Made by a program: the position numbers and the translations under genes
Shown here: positions 54,020-62,621 of the stretch, one piece after another
Layout of the letters: each line of letters opens with the position of its first letter
Position numbering within the stretch: position 1 is the first letter of the stretch
The notes under the pieces: model-generated
Databases searched by the model: none
What the model saw: only the letters and a program-made list of their open reading frames with translations
What the model was told of the DNA's origin: nothing
NCBI GenBank assembly: GCA_965267435.1
Contig: OZ253960.1
Span: 868,001 to 932,000 of the forward strand
DNA: 64,000 bases
Direction: 5' to 3'
Source: JAWPMT01 sp965267435
Lineage (GTDB): Bacteria > Bacteroidota > Bacteroidia > Cytophagales > Cyclobacteriaceae

Positions 54020-54228
54020 GATGACAGATTAGAAATTGTTGCAGAAAATCCCTTGTTTTACCCCAGACCCTAAAGGGAGACAAGGGATTTTCAAGGCTCG
54101 CACCCTTTAGGGATAGGGGCGAACGAGGCTTGAAAATTGCAGGATGAGAAATTTGCGCGGCGAGACCCCGGAATGAATGTGGCCGACTAGGCTCGGGGAT
54201 TGGTGCAATTGATTTTTAATCTGTCATC
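54020..54228. repeat. TIR-bounded palindromic element, copy 2
   Basis: 209 bp with perfect 12-bp inverted ends (GATGACAGATTA), extending with gaps through AAATTG/CAATT. Inside is a second 12-bp pair (AAAATCCCTTGT at 54045-54056, ACAAGGGATTTT at 54080-54091) and a GACCCCGGAAT...CGGGGATT core shared with 45596-45728. It sits between the FAD subunit and the MoxR gene. Confidence 0.75.
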
Positions 54229-54297
54229 TTTTTTATGGGCATCAACAGGTGATGCCTTTGTATTTGGGCTGCTTACCTTAGCCCCACCCTTTCTTTT

Positions 54298-55188
54298 ATG
54301 AAGAACAGAATAGCAGAAATAGCCGATAGCTTTCGGAAGTTTGGGTACATCCCCGACGATGCCATTTGCATGTCCATTCAGCTCTCGGAGCTGCTGAAAA
54401 AGCCCATATTGATTGAGGGGCCTGCGGGAGTGGGGAAGACCGCCATTGCCAAGGTGATGGCCGACATACAGGATACCGAGCTGATCCGGCTGCAATGCTA
54501 TGAGGGGCTGGACGCCAATCAGGCGATTTACGAATGGAACTACCAGGGACAACTTTTGCAGATCAAGTTGATGGAGTCCGAGGAGGTGTCGCTGGAAGAT
54601 AAGGAAGAGGCGATCTTCTCGAAGAAGTTTCTGCTAGAGCGGCCACTGCTCAAGGCCATACAATCGGACAAACCTGTCGTCTTGCTCATCGATGAGGTCG
54701 ACCGGGCCGATGAAGAGTTTGAGAGCTTCCTGCTGGAGCTGCTGTCTGAGTGGCAGATCACCATACCCGAGGTGGGTACGGTGACGAGGCAGTCCATCCC
54801 ACAGGTGATCCTTACAGGCAACCGAACGCGGGAGCTTTCTGATGCCTTGCGCAGGCGGTGCCTGTATCTGTTTATTGACTATCCGTCTTTCGAGAAGGAA
54901 GTGGAGATCGTGCGCAACAAAGTGCCCAATATCGACGATCGGTTAGGGAGGGAGATCTGTGCATTCATGGAAGAGCTCCGCAAAATGCAGCTCGACAAAG
55001 TCCCCGGTGTGGCGGAGACGCTCGACTGGGCGACCTCACTCGCTGAAATGCACCTGGATCACCTGGATAAAGAGATCGTATCGTCCACCCTTGGTGTGGT
55101 GCTGAAGGACTGGGACGATATGCGTGCCACACAGGACTCTTTGTCCGAACTCCTTGATCGCGTCAATGTGAAGATGAAAGTCCAGTAG
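54298..55188 (+). CDS. MoxR-family AAA ATPase (CoxD-like)
   Basis: 296 residues. Walker A GPAGVGKTAIA (~41-51), Walker B VLLIDEVDRAD (~124-134), sensor 1 in LTGNRTRELSDALRRRC with the arginine finger, and a lid domain after ~200. CoxD-type MoxR proteins are needed to mature the molybdenum-copper or related active sites, with a VWA partner. The partner gene follows after 2 bp. It is separated from the structural genes by a 294-bp gap containing a repeat element, but is on the same strand. Confidence 0.88.
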   Translation: MKNRIAEIADSFRKFGYIPDDAICMSIQLSELLKKPILIEGPAGVGKTAIAKVMADIQDTELIRLQCYEGLDANQAIYEWNYQGQLLQIKLMESEEVSLEDKEEAIFSKKFLLERPLLKAIQSDKPVVLLIDEVDRADEEFESFLLELLSEWQITIPEVGTVTRQSIPQVILTGNRTRELSDALRRRCLYLFIDYPSFEKEVEIVRNKVPNIDDRLGREICAFMEELRKMQLDKVPGVAETLDWATSLAEMHLDHLDKEIVSSTLGVVLKDWDDMRATQDSLSELLDRVNVKMKVQ

Positions 55189-55190
55189 CC

Positions 55191-56318
55191 TTGGTTCGGC
55201 GTACCACCCTCAGTCAACACGTTCTACAGTTTGCGCGATTTCTGCGCCAGAAGAACTTCAATCTGGGGCCCGACGAGGTGGCGGATGCGCTGCTAGGATT
55301 AGAGGCCATTGACTGGTCGAGTCCTGACGAGTTCAAACTCGTGCTGCAGGGGTGCTTTTGCAAGAACTTCAACCAATACCTGGCTTTCGAAAAGCTGTAT
55401 AGCGCCTATTGGTGGGAGCTGTCCAAAGCCGTCGATGCCAAGACCAAGGACGTGGCAGAGGAGAAGCAACGTCCAACAGCCCCTGCGCCTCCCAGTCTCG
55501 AGGTGATCAAAAACTGGCTGCACGGCAACCGGGTACAGGAGGACGAGCTCGACTTACGACAGGCCAGCGCCGACCAGGTCCTGTCATCTGCAGACCTGTC
55601 GATGTTGGCGACCGATCATCAGCAGGGCTGGGCAGAAGTCATTCGCCTGATGCGGCGGCACGTAGCCAGAAAGAAGGCCCGACGAATGATCAAGTCCCGA
55701 AAGGTCGCACAGGTAGACTTTCGCAAGGTGCTGAAGCGCAGTATGCAGCGGGGAGGGGAGATCCACCAGTTTGAGTTTAAGAAGCGCAAGGAGACGAAGA
55801 CCCACATCGTATTGATCTGTGATGTCAGTAAGTCCATGGAGATGTACAGCCGGTTCGTCATCCAGATGATGTACGCCCTCCAAAACAGTGCCCTGAAGAT
55901 CCATTGCTTCGTATTTAGCACGTCACTGCACTCGGTGACTCGCAGTCTGAAGCGCCAACGACTGGCGGAAGCGCTGGACAGTTTGTCCCAGCAAGTCAAC
56001 GAATGGTCCGGCGGCACGCAGATCGGCGCCAGTATTCAACAATACATTGAAGAATTTGGTCGTAAGACACTGAATAAAAGTTCGTTCACGATGATTGTCA
56101 GCGATGGATGGGATGGGGGCGACATCGCACTTTTGGATACGTCACTGGCGAAACTGAAGAAACGCAGCCAGCAATTGATATGGATCAATCCACTGGCGAA
56201 TAGCGAGAGTTATAACCCGCAGGTGTTGGGGATGAAGACGGCGATGCCGTACATCGATCATCTCGTGCCTGCCTTGGACCCGCAGTCGTTGCATAGGTAT
56301 TTGAGGCCGATTCTTTGA
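55191..56318 (+). CDS. VWA-domain protein (CoxE-like)
   Basis: 375 residues with a TTG start immediately after the moxR gene. The N-terminal helical part (~1-180) is followed by a VWA_CoxE domain, with MIDAS DVSKS (~208-212), TQIGAS and SDGWDGGD. It forms a chaperone pair with the MoxR ATPase for maturing the molybdenum hydroxylase (family knowledge). The next in-frame Met is far downstream, so TTG is the likely start. It is the last gene of the operon. Confidence 0.87.
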   Translation: MVRRTTLSQHVLQFARFLRQKNFNLGPDEVADALLGLEAIDWSSPDEFKLVLQGCFCKNFNQYLAFEKLYSAYWWELSKAVDAKTKDVAEEKQRPTAPAPPSLEVIKNWLHGNRVQEDELDLRQASADQVLSSADLSMLATDHQQGWAEVIRLMRRHVARKKARRMIKSRKVAQVDFRKVLKRSMQRGGEIHQFEFKKRKETKTHIVLICDVSKSMEMYSRFVIQMMYALQNSALKIHCFVFSTSLHSVTRSLKRQRLAEALDSLSQQVNEWSGGTQIGASIQQYIEEFGRKTLNKSSFTMIVSDGWDGGDIALLDTSLAKLKKRSQQLIWINPLANSESYNPQVLGMKTAMPYIDHLVPALDPQSLHRYLRPIL

Positions 56319-56461
56319 TTGAAATTCAATAGCTCAGAGCCTGACGGACTCCGATGAGTCATCAGTCTTCCTCGGTGCCACGGGAGGAGTTTAGAGGAAT
56401 TGTCCTTTTACGTTCGCCATCTTTTAGTTCCTTATTTTGGACCGCTCAAGCCGCGGAGGCT

Positions 56462-56490
56462 CCTACTTTTTCCATTGATGAAAAAGTAGG
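56462..56490. repeat. 11-bp hairpin in a CCGCGGAGGCTCC repeat
   Basis: CCTACTTTTTC (56462-56472) and GAAAAAGTAGG (56480-56490) pair perfectly with a 7-nt loop, just after CCGCGGAGGCTCC. The second copy of the surrounding repeat (near 57080) keeps CCGCGGAGGCTCC but has lost this hairpin. Confidence 0.6.
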
Positions 56491-56518
56491 CAAAAAATCT
56501 ACCTCCAAACAAGGTCTT

Positions 56519-56623
56519 CCGAGAAATGGTATCGCTCGAGAGAAGCTGGTGGCACCAGGGACTAGCGATAGGGTCTACCTTCGACTCAAATAAGTGGCTC
56601 GACTGAGTTTGGAGGAATTGTCC
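56519..56623 (+). repeat. 105-bp direct repeat, copy 1
   Basis: From CCGAGAAATGGTATCGCTCG to GGAGGAATTGTCC; identical to 57209-57313 except for two adjacent bases. Both are preceded by CCTCCAAACAAGGTCTT, with extra ~26 bp in copy 2. Confidence 0.85.
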
Positions 56624-56740
56624 GGAGGGCATTTCTTCTATTGCAGAACGATTCAGTTTCGCCTGGCAAATAGACCCAATTCCAATCACCAGCCTATCAA
56701 TGATATGTTATTGCGACGAGATGGAAGGCTAATATTTTCG

Positions 56741-56790
56741 CGTCATCCAGAAGGAGGGTGGTAACCCGACTGAAGGATCTCTCTGACGCG
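56741..56790 (+). repeat. GTCATTC...GACGCG dispersed repeat, copy B
   Basis: Matches copy A at 45527-45576 with few changes (CGTCATCCAGAAGGAGGGTG to CTCTCTGACGCG). Confidence 0.75.
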
Positions 56791-57208
56791 ATTACTCGAA
56801 GTCCTCCCAAAGATTCGTCATTCCTCTGAGCTCCTTCAAAAATGAGGGCGCGGCCGGCCAGGCCTCCGCGGCAGCGGGTGATACTGGACCTTGAAAAGAG
56901 ATAATTGTCTGCAGAAAATAAGCACCAAAAATCAAAGGTGCTTCCGGGTCTCTATGGAAGCCTAGCTGTGAGTCAATTTTTATCGATTCAGTTCTTATTT
57001 TCAAGAAGTAGTACATGCTTTTAATTGGCACCGCTCAAAGTCTGACGGACTCCGATGAGTCGTCAGACTCCGTCGGAGCCGCGGAGGCTCCCGATTTTTC
57101 AGAGATCGCTCCGGCGAACCGGAAAAACCGGACGGTGCGCCGCTGCGTGAAAAAATCTTTCCTCCAAACAAGGTCTTTCTCTGGCCATCGAAGCCTTGGC
57201 GGAGTTGG

Positions 57209-57313
57209 CCGAGAAATGGTATCGCTCGAGAGAAGCTGGTGGCACCAGGGACTAGCGAACGGGTCTACCTTCGACTCAAATAAGTGGCTCGACTGAGTTT
57301 GGAGGAATTGTCC
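57209..57313 (+). repeat. 105-bp direct repeat, copy 2
   Basis: Near-identical to 56519-56623. Confidence 0.85.
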
Positions 57314-57822
57314 CGAGGACGTTCTGTTGATAAATACACCGAATTCTGTTACTCCAGCCAAAAACTCCATTGACTTCAGGTCTGGATTAGTATATGGAGG
57401 GGTTAAAAGCATATTTTCTATATGCCGCTTTGAGGGTGAAGATGTACAATACTTCACGACACTGAAGGTGACTAGGACGAAGTGCTTACAACGGGCTGAA
57501 CTCGGTCACGGTAGAATGGGCTCATGAAGGGTGCGATGGCCCGGCCCAATCGCGAGGGGCGCGTGGGCCTGTGAGATGGGAGCATGATTGGGGTAAGGAT
57601 TTTTTGTCTCGTTTTTGATCCTTCAAAAATGAGAGCCTCCGCGGCAGCGGTGGAAATCGGATATTTTTTTGCTGCCCGAAATTAGATTGACCTGATCAAA
57701 TGGTAGTTGATACCTCGTCGTAACGGCAGGCGGGGCGACGCCTAGCGCAAATACCACAACGATCTCACGATATTCCTTATCTTCCATCACCCAATAAACA
57801 AAGAGAGCCCAACCCTTCGCCT

Positions 57823-59109
57823 ATGCTTTATAACCCCGATATTGAAACACTACCCCTCGAACAACTGAGAGCCTTGCAATCGGAGCGGCTGGTGGCCCTT
57901 GTGAAGAAACTCTACGACAGGGTGCCGTTCTACCGTGAGCAGTTGAGCCAGGCGAATCTGGAGCCGGGAGATATTCGGGGTATTGAGGACCTGGCGAAGC
58001 TGCCCTTTACGAAGAAGTCGGATTTGCGGGACAATTATCCTTACGGACTGCTGGCTGAGGACATGAATGCAGTTCGCCGAATCCACGCTTCCAGCGGGAC
58101 GACGGGCAAGCCCACGGTCGTGGGGTATACCGAGGGTGATCTGAAGATCTTTGATGAGGTGGTGGCGCGTTCGCTGGTCGCCGCAGGGGCAAGGCCGGGT
58201 ATGAAATTGCACAATGCGTATGGTTACGGGCTGTTCACAGGAGGCTTGGGTATGCATGGAGGTGCGACACAACTAGGAATGGCCGTCATCCCCGTTTCGG
58301 GAGGCATGACTGACCGGCAGCTTACGATACTGCAGGACTTTGCACCTGAGGTGATCTGCTGTACCCCTTCGTATGCCCAGACACTGTCCGATGAGTGTGT
58401 GCAGCGTGGTATCGACACCTCGGAGCTCGCTGTCAAGTACGCTGTGCTCGGTGCAGAACCGTGGACGGAGGCTATTCGCACGCAGGTGGAGAAGGGCCTT
58501 GCGGTCGAGGCCACGAACATCTATGGGCTGAGTGAGATCATCGGTCCAGGTGTCAGCCAGGAAGATGTGGACGAAAAGGGAACCGGCAGCTATGTATGGG
58601 AAGACCACTTCTTCCCGGAGGTCGTGCACAAGGAAACCGGCGAGCCTTTACCCCATGGGGAGGAGGGCGTGCTCGTATTCACGACGCTAACGAAGGAAGC
58701 GCTGCCGCTACTTCGGTACTGGACCAATGACATCTGTTCACTCCAGTACGATCCTGGCGGCAAGCGCACCCATATCAAAATGTCCGCGATCAAAGGCCGC
58801 GCCGATGACATGCTGATCATCCGGGGTGTGAACCTGTTCCACACGCAGGTAGAGGAGGTCATCCATGAGATCGACGGCTTGAGTCCCAACTACCGGTTGA
58901 TCATAGAGAAATCCGGCCCGATGGATGTCGTGGCTGTGGAAGTGGAAACTGACGCGGGGGTCGAGGTCGGGAATGACGCACTGGCCAAAAAGCTATCGGA
59001 TCATATCAAGAGTAGCATAGGTCTTTCCATGCAGATCCAATTAGCTAGTCCGGGCGACATTCCCCGGAGCCAGGGGGGTAAGTTGAGCAGGGTGGAGGAT
59101 CGGAGGTGA
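57823..59109 (+). CDS. paaK: Phenylacetate-CoA ligase-like AMP-forming ligase
   Basis: 428 residues, the usual length of PaaK. The ATP-binding P-loop ASSGTTGKPT is at ~90-99 and NIYGLSEIIGPGV at ~232, both characteristic; the C-terminal lid has VNLFHTQVEEV and ends IPRSQGGKLSRVEDRR. It activates aryl acids as CoA thioesters. Few other phenylacetate genes are nearby, so another aryl acid is possible. The end of this gene recurs at 60362 and 61676, downstream of accessory genes. Confidence 0.88.
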   Translation: MLYNPDIETLPLEQLRALQSERLVALVKKLYDRVPFYREQLSQANLEPGDIRGIEDLAKLPFTKKSDLRDNYPYGLLAEDMNAVRRIHASSGTTGKPTVVGYTEGDLKIFDEVVARSLVAAGARPGMKLHNAYGYGLFTGGLGMHGGATQLGMAVIPVSGGMTDRQLTILQDFAPEVICCTPSYAQTLSDECVQRGIDTSELAVKYAVLGAEPWTEAIRTQVEKGLAVEATNIYGLSEIIGPGVSQEDVDEKGTGSYVWEDHFFPEVVHKETGEPLPHGEEGVLVFTTLTKEALPLLRYWTNDICSLQYDPGGKRTHIKMSAIKGRADDMLIIRGVNLFHTQVEEVIHEIDGLSPNYRLIIEKSGPMDVVAVEVETDAGVEVGNDALAKKLSDHIKSSIGLSMQIQLASPGDIPRSQGGKLSRVEDRR

Positions 59110-59131
59110 CTTGATTTATGGGTATTTTCTT
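59053..59131 (+). repeat. paaK 3'-end segment, copy 0 (in the intact gene)
   Basis: The last 19 codons and the following TTGATTTATGGGTATTTTCT. Homologous segments are at 60362-60451 and 61676-61790. The downstream stretch to about 59205 (GGAAATGGTTAG..., GGGAGAGACAGCG) is matched by copy 2. Confidence 0.8.
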
Positions 59132-59321
59132 CCGTTGGAATGTGGTAGGAAATGGTTAGTTTGGGTAGTGGGAGAGACAGCGAAAAACTCTAAATGGTTA
59201 TATGAGAAATGTGAATAACTAATTCAAACAATACGGACTGGTCATTCTGATTGCTACGTTTATTTCATGTAATAGCCGAAATCAATCAGAATTTAGTCGA
59301 ATTGACAGTCGTGAGGGAAAT

Positions 59322-60173
59322 TTGGAGGTAGACGGGGGCAGTATCTGGTATAAAGTTTCGGGTGAAGGGACTAGGACTCCGGTTGTATTATTACATGGTG
59401 GACCGGGGTACTCTAGTTTCTATCTTAAACCTTTGGAGGAATTAGGAAGTGATCGTCGGGTTATACGATATGATCAATTGGGAGCGGGGAAATCCGAGGT
59501 TGTAAACGACAAAAGTTTGTTCACTATTAGCCGTTTCGTGGAGGAACTTGAGTTGTTAAGGAGTCATCTTGAGGTAGAAAATTGGCATGTCTTGGGTCAC
59601 TCTTGGGGTACTGTCTTGGCATTTGAATACTATAGAAAATATCCTTCAAGAGTAACTTCACTGATTCTAGGCAGTCCTTGCATTGATATCGGTGCTTGGG
59701 AGGAAAGTACTAACCAGCTTCTGCAAACGTTGCCCGATTCACTTCAAAAAGCTGTTATCCTAGCTGATTCGACTGGTATTTATGAGGATCCACTGTATGA
59801 AGTGGCGATCAATGCTTTTTACGACAAGTATCTCTGGGGGAAGAATCCAATTCAAATAGAACTGGATAGCATGGTTAACACTGCCAATATTGCTATATAC
59901 AATTACATGTGGGGTCCCAGCGAATTCAGTATTACAGGAACGCTAAGTTATTACAATGGTTTGAATGAGGTGGCAAACATTGATGTTCCGACTTTATTCA
60001 CAGTTGGTGAGTTCGATGAGATCAAACCATCCTACGTAGAGGAAATGGCCACAAAATTTAGCAATTCAAAGATTGAAGTGTTCGCAAATTCAAGTCATTT
60101 GACCACTTGGGATGCTCGTGAACAGAATATTAAAGTAGTGAGTGATTTTTTGACCGAAATAGACCCTAAATAA
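59322..60173 (+). CDS. Proline iminopeptidase-like alpha/beta hydrolase, N-terminus damaged
   Basis: 283 residues from a TTG. S33-type motifs: HGGPGYSSF (oxyanion hole), GHSWGTVLA (nucleophile Ser near 94), VGEFDEIKP (acid) and NSSHLTTWD (base). Members free N-terminal amino acids from peptides. Upstream in the same frame, from ATG 59202, there is MRNVNN, a TAA stop (59220-59222), then a typical lipoprotein leader (VILIATFISC...). The stop seems to cut the original leader, so the gene may be a recent pseudogene, or translation restarts. The gene is AT-richer than paaK. Confidence 0.75.
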   Translation: MEVDGGSIWYKVSGEGTRTPVVLLHGGPGYSSFYLKPLEELGSDRRVIRYDQLGAGKSEVVNDKSLFTISRFVEELELLRSHLEVENWHVLGHSWGTVLAFEYYRKYPSRVTSLILGSPCIDIGAWEESTNQLLQTLPDSLQKAVILADSTGIYEDPLYEVAINAFYDKYLWGKNPIQIELDSMVNTANIAIYNYMWGPSEFSITGTLSYYNGLNEVANIDVPTLFTVGEFDEIKPSYVEEMATKFSNSKIEVFANSSHLTTWDAREQNIKVVSDFLTEIDPK

Positions 60174-60666
60174 AACAGATATCAAAGGCTAAGTTCCCTT
60201 CTTCAACGTGTTGCCCAGACCTACCACCTTGTTCGCTTAGTCCCCACGACAGTAAATTGAGTGAAGCCTCGCTTCGTCCGTGATGCTACCCACTTTCATC
60301 TCCCCCCTCTCCCGCAAACTCACCTCCACGTAACTTGCGCTTCTTATCATCCAGATCGATTGGCAACATCACTGAGATCCCGCGGAGTCAGGGCGGCAAG
60401 CTAAGCAGGGTCGAGGATCGGAGGTAGTTTTTGATTTATGGGTATTTTCTTTACCCTCTGGCCAGACAGAATAGTTTCCTACAACCAAATGGCCGCTCGC
60501 CCTTCGTTGATGGGTCCTTCGCCAGGGTTTCGGTTTTCAAAGAAAGGCTTAGCGACAATGGTGGTTCATCAGAGTTAGACTATTTTGAGGTAATGAGCAA
60601 CTGATGGCGCACCTGCCTATACCAGCAGGTACCTCTTAGATGTTGCACTGGTGACATACCCGAACC
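60174..60666. other. Intergenic region with an orphan paaK 3' end
   Basis: 493 bp. The stretch 60362-60451 is an orphan paaK end (listed separately). The flanks, including a T/C-rich stretch near 60200-60340, hold no gene. No strong promoter is visible before the DUF6090 gene; ACTATTTTGAGG near 60580 is the best weak candidate. Confidence 0.7.
60362..60451 (+). repeat. Orphan paaK 3' end, copy 1
   Basis: Codes for GNITEIPRSQGGKLSRVEDRR and a TAG (60362-60427), followed by TTGATTTATGGGTATTTTCTT as in copy 0. The 16-residue IPRSQGGKLSRVEDRR is identical to paaK, while its DNA differs only at synonymous sites. No upstream part of the gene is present. Confidence 0.85.
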
Positions 60667-61389
60667 ATGAAGAAAGTTCTAGAGACATTACAAGAGAAGT
60701 GGGCTGATTATCTACTAGAGATCATAGTGATCACGCTAGGTATTCTTGGGGCCTTTGCACTTAATAGCTGGAATGAAGATCGGAAAGTACTGAAGAAAGA
60801 AATCAGTATATTGGAGGATTTGGTACAGGGTCTTAAGCAGGATTTGCACATCATCAATTACAACATTGATAAACATGAGCTCGCAAAAAATTCTTGTGAA
60901 GTAATCCTTAAGGTGATTGAAGAAGATGCCGAGTATACCGACTCACTTGCTACTCATTTTGCGTCAATACATTATTACACAGTATCGAATTTTGAACAGC
61001 CGGCCTACGAATCTTTAAAATCCATTGGATTCGAGATCATATCCAACAAAGAATTGAGGTTTAAGCTGATAGATCTTTATGCTGGCTGGTTTACTATCAT
61101 GGATGAAAATCAAAAACTATTAACTGAAGATATTTTTTCAATCAAAAGAACTTTTAATCAAGATCATTTTGATAGGTTTTATTTGTTTGAGTCGTCAGTT
61201 GAATCATTTTATGCTGGTCGTATGATCCCCAGTGATTTTAGTAAGCTGAAGAAAGACCATCAATTCAAATATCATTTGAAATCTCTTCATGCTGGTCATT
61301 CAACTTTTCTATTTCAGAATTACATAACCATTGATACTGTGAATGATCTAATCAAAGAGTTGGAGGATGAAATCAGAGTTTTGAAATAA
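60667..61389 (+). CDS. DUF6090 family membrane protein
   Basis: 240 residues. The N-terminus KWADYLLEIIVITLGILGAFALNSWNE has the DUF6090 pattern (described by its parts: a short amphipathic start, YLLEIIVITLGILGAFALN, SWNE), one membrane helix. The rest is a helical domain with coiled-coil features (LEDLVQGLKQDL). Function unknown. AT-rich; lies between two orphan paaK ends. Confidence 0.85.
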   Translation: MKKVLETLQEKWADYLLEIIVITLGILGAFALNSWNEDRKVLKKEISILEDLVQGLKQDLHIINYNIDKHELAKNSCEVILKVIEEDAEYTDSLATHFASIHYYTVSNFEQPAYESLKSIGFEIISNKELRFKLIDLYAGWFTIMDENQKLLTEDIFSIKRTFNQDHFDRFYLFESSVESFYAGRMIPSDFSKLKKDHQFKYHLKSLHAGHSTFLFQNYITIDTVNDLIKELEDEIRVLK

Positions 61390-61817
61390 CTTGCGCTCGA
61401 TGAAGTGGAGCTTACCTGCATCCATCTGACCGGGAACTGACTGTGGTTAGGTTATTAGATCTGTGAATAATCCATGGCCTTGAGGAAAATTCGGGTAATA
61501 TCGCTCATGTTGCCTTTCTACTCTTCCTTGGAGATTAGGTCCTTCTAGTCCGGAGGATTGATGAACTTTTGACCACCCTAACTACCCTAACTATCGCAAG
61601 TTCAGCGGAGCGTAACTTGTGGTTGTAGTCATTCCGATAGACGCGTGAAAACCGGTGAGTTCCCTAGACCGGAGGCTAAGCAGGGTCGAGGATCGGAGGT
61701 AAGTCGATTACCTGTACTTTCTTTTGAGGGAGTTTCCGGAAAGTGGTTAGATTGAGCAGTAGGAGATAAACGCTAAAAGGTTTATCTGGATATTTGGCAA
61801 GCATTAGAAAATCCAAC
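61390..61817. other. Intergenic region with a second orphan paaK end
   Basis: 428 bp without a gene. It contains a paaK end remnant and its following sequence (listed separately). GCGTAACTTG-like words near 61390, 61605 and 60333 recur around these gaps. Confidence 0.65.
61676..61790 (+). repeat. Orphan paaK 3' end, copy 2
   Basis: Codes only for LSRVEDRR and a TAA (61676-61702). CTAAGCAGGGTCGAGGATCG and the following GAGGTA are identical to copy 1. The sequence after the stop to ~61790 (CTGTACTTTCTT, GGAAAGTGGTTAGATTGAGC) matches the sequence after the intact paaK at a lower level. Confidence 0.8.
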
Positions 61818-62597
61818 ATGAAAATAATAATCACAATTGTCATTCTCTTTATTGGGTTTCACTGCCAGGCCCAAGATGAAGCAGAACTAGCACAAAAAGC
61901 TCAAAATCCTGTAGGTGATTTGATCAGCCTGCCATTTCAAAACAACACCTCTTTTGGAATAGGACCTGATAACCGGACACAGAACACTCTGAACATTCAA
62001 CCCGTGTACCCAATCAAAATTGGCTCTGATTGGAACCTGATCACAAGGACGATTTTTCCAATAATAACTCAACCGGATTTGACCATGGAATCTGGAAGCT
62101 CCACAGGATTAGGAGATATCAGCTTTACTGCTTTTTTATCTCCTTCTTCACCCGGCAAGGTCATATGGGGTGTAGGACCAGCCATTTCAATTCCCACCGC
62201 GGGAGACAATATACCGGGTTTCGGGAAATGGGCTGCGGGTCCATCGGTAGTAGCGTTGACGATTGCTGGCCCCTGGGTGGCCGGAGCATTGGTAAACAAT
62301 GTGTGGTCTGTCGGAGGTGATGATGCCGATCCTGACGTCAGTTTCTTGTTGTTCCAGTATTTTGTCAATTACAATATGCAAAGCGGGGCATATTTGGTCT
62401 CCGCTCCGATTATTACCAACAACTGGAAAGTGGATGATAGTTTGATTCTGCCATTTGGAGGTGGAATTGGCAAAATCTTCAGAATAGGAAAGCTTCCCAT
62501 CAATGCAAATCTGCAGGCGTATTACAATGTCGTTACTCCTGAAGGCGGTCCGAATTGGTCGTCGAGATTTCAAGTGCAGCTCATGTTCCCAAAATAG
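61818..62597 (+). CDS. Outer-membrane beta-barrel protein (phenol-degradation MetA-like transporter)
   Basis: 259 residues; signal peptide ends GFHCQAQDE. The mature protein is made of short amphipathic strands with Gly/Asn turns (LISLPFQNNTSFGIGP, GSSTGLGDISFTAFLSP) and a final strand ending in FPK. This fits the MetA/neuromedin-like outer-membrane family in aromatic-degradation loci. Followed after 24 bp by the alkyl sulfatase gene, so co-expression is likely; it may admit sulfate esters (inference). Confidence 0.7.
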   Translation: MKIIITIVILFIGFHCQAQDEAELAQKAQNPVGDLISLPFQNNTSFGIGPDNRTQNTLNIQPVYPIKIGSDWNLITRTIFPIITQPDLTMESGSSTGLGDISFTAFLSPSSPGKVIWGVGPAISIPTAGDNIPGFGKWAAGPSVVALTIAGPWVAGALVNNVWSVGGDDADPDVSFLLFQYFVNYNMQSGAYLVSAPIITNNWKVDDSLILPFGGGIGKIFRIGKLPINANLQAYYNVVTPEGGPNWSSRFQVQLMFPK

Positions 62598-62621
62598 ATT
62601 AGAACGAAAACTACCTACTAT

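Larger units (their letters stand above)
56319..57822. other. 1.5-kb intergenic region built of decayed repeats
   Basis: No credible gene. Frames of 79 and 93 codons at 56354 and 57015 fall in repeated DNA and read like shadow translations. It contains two 105-bp direct repeats, a GTCATCC repeat copy, repeated GCCTCCGCGGCAGCGG and CTTCAAAAATGAG words (near 56830 and 57630), and an 11-bp hairpin, listed separately. Confidence 0.75.

Noticed and set aside
57200..57290. tRNA-like stretch (GGAGTTGGCCGAG... and TTCGACTC) in the 105-bp repeat
   Set aside because: The T-stem arms do not pair and no acceptor stem or CCA end can be built; the match is limited to short words.
56354..57457. Frames of 79-140 codons on both strands in the repeat region
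   Set aside because: They lie in duplicated DNA, have no start signals or domain features, and read across both copies of the repeats.
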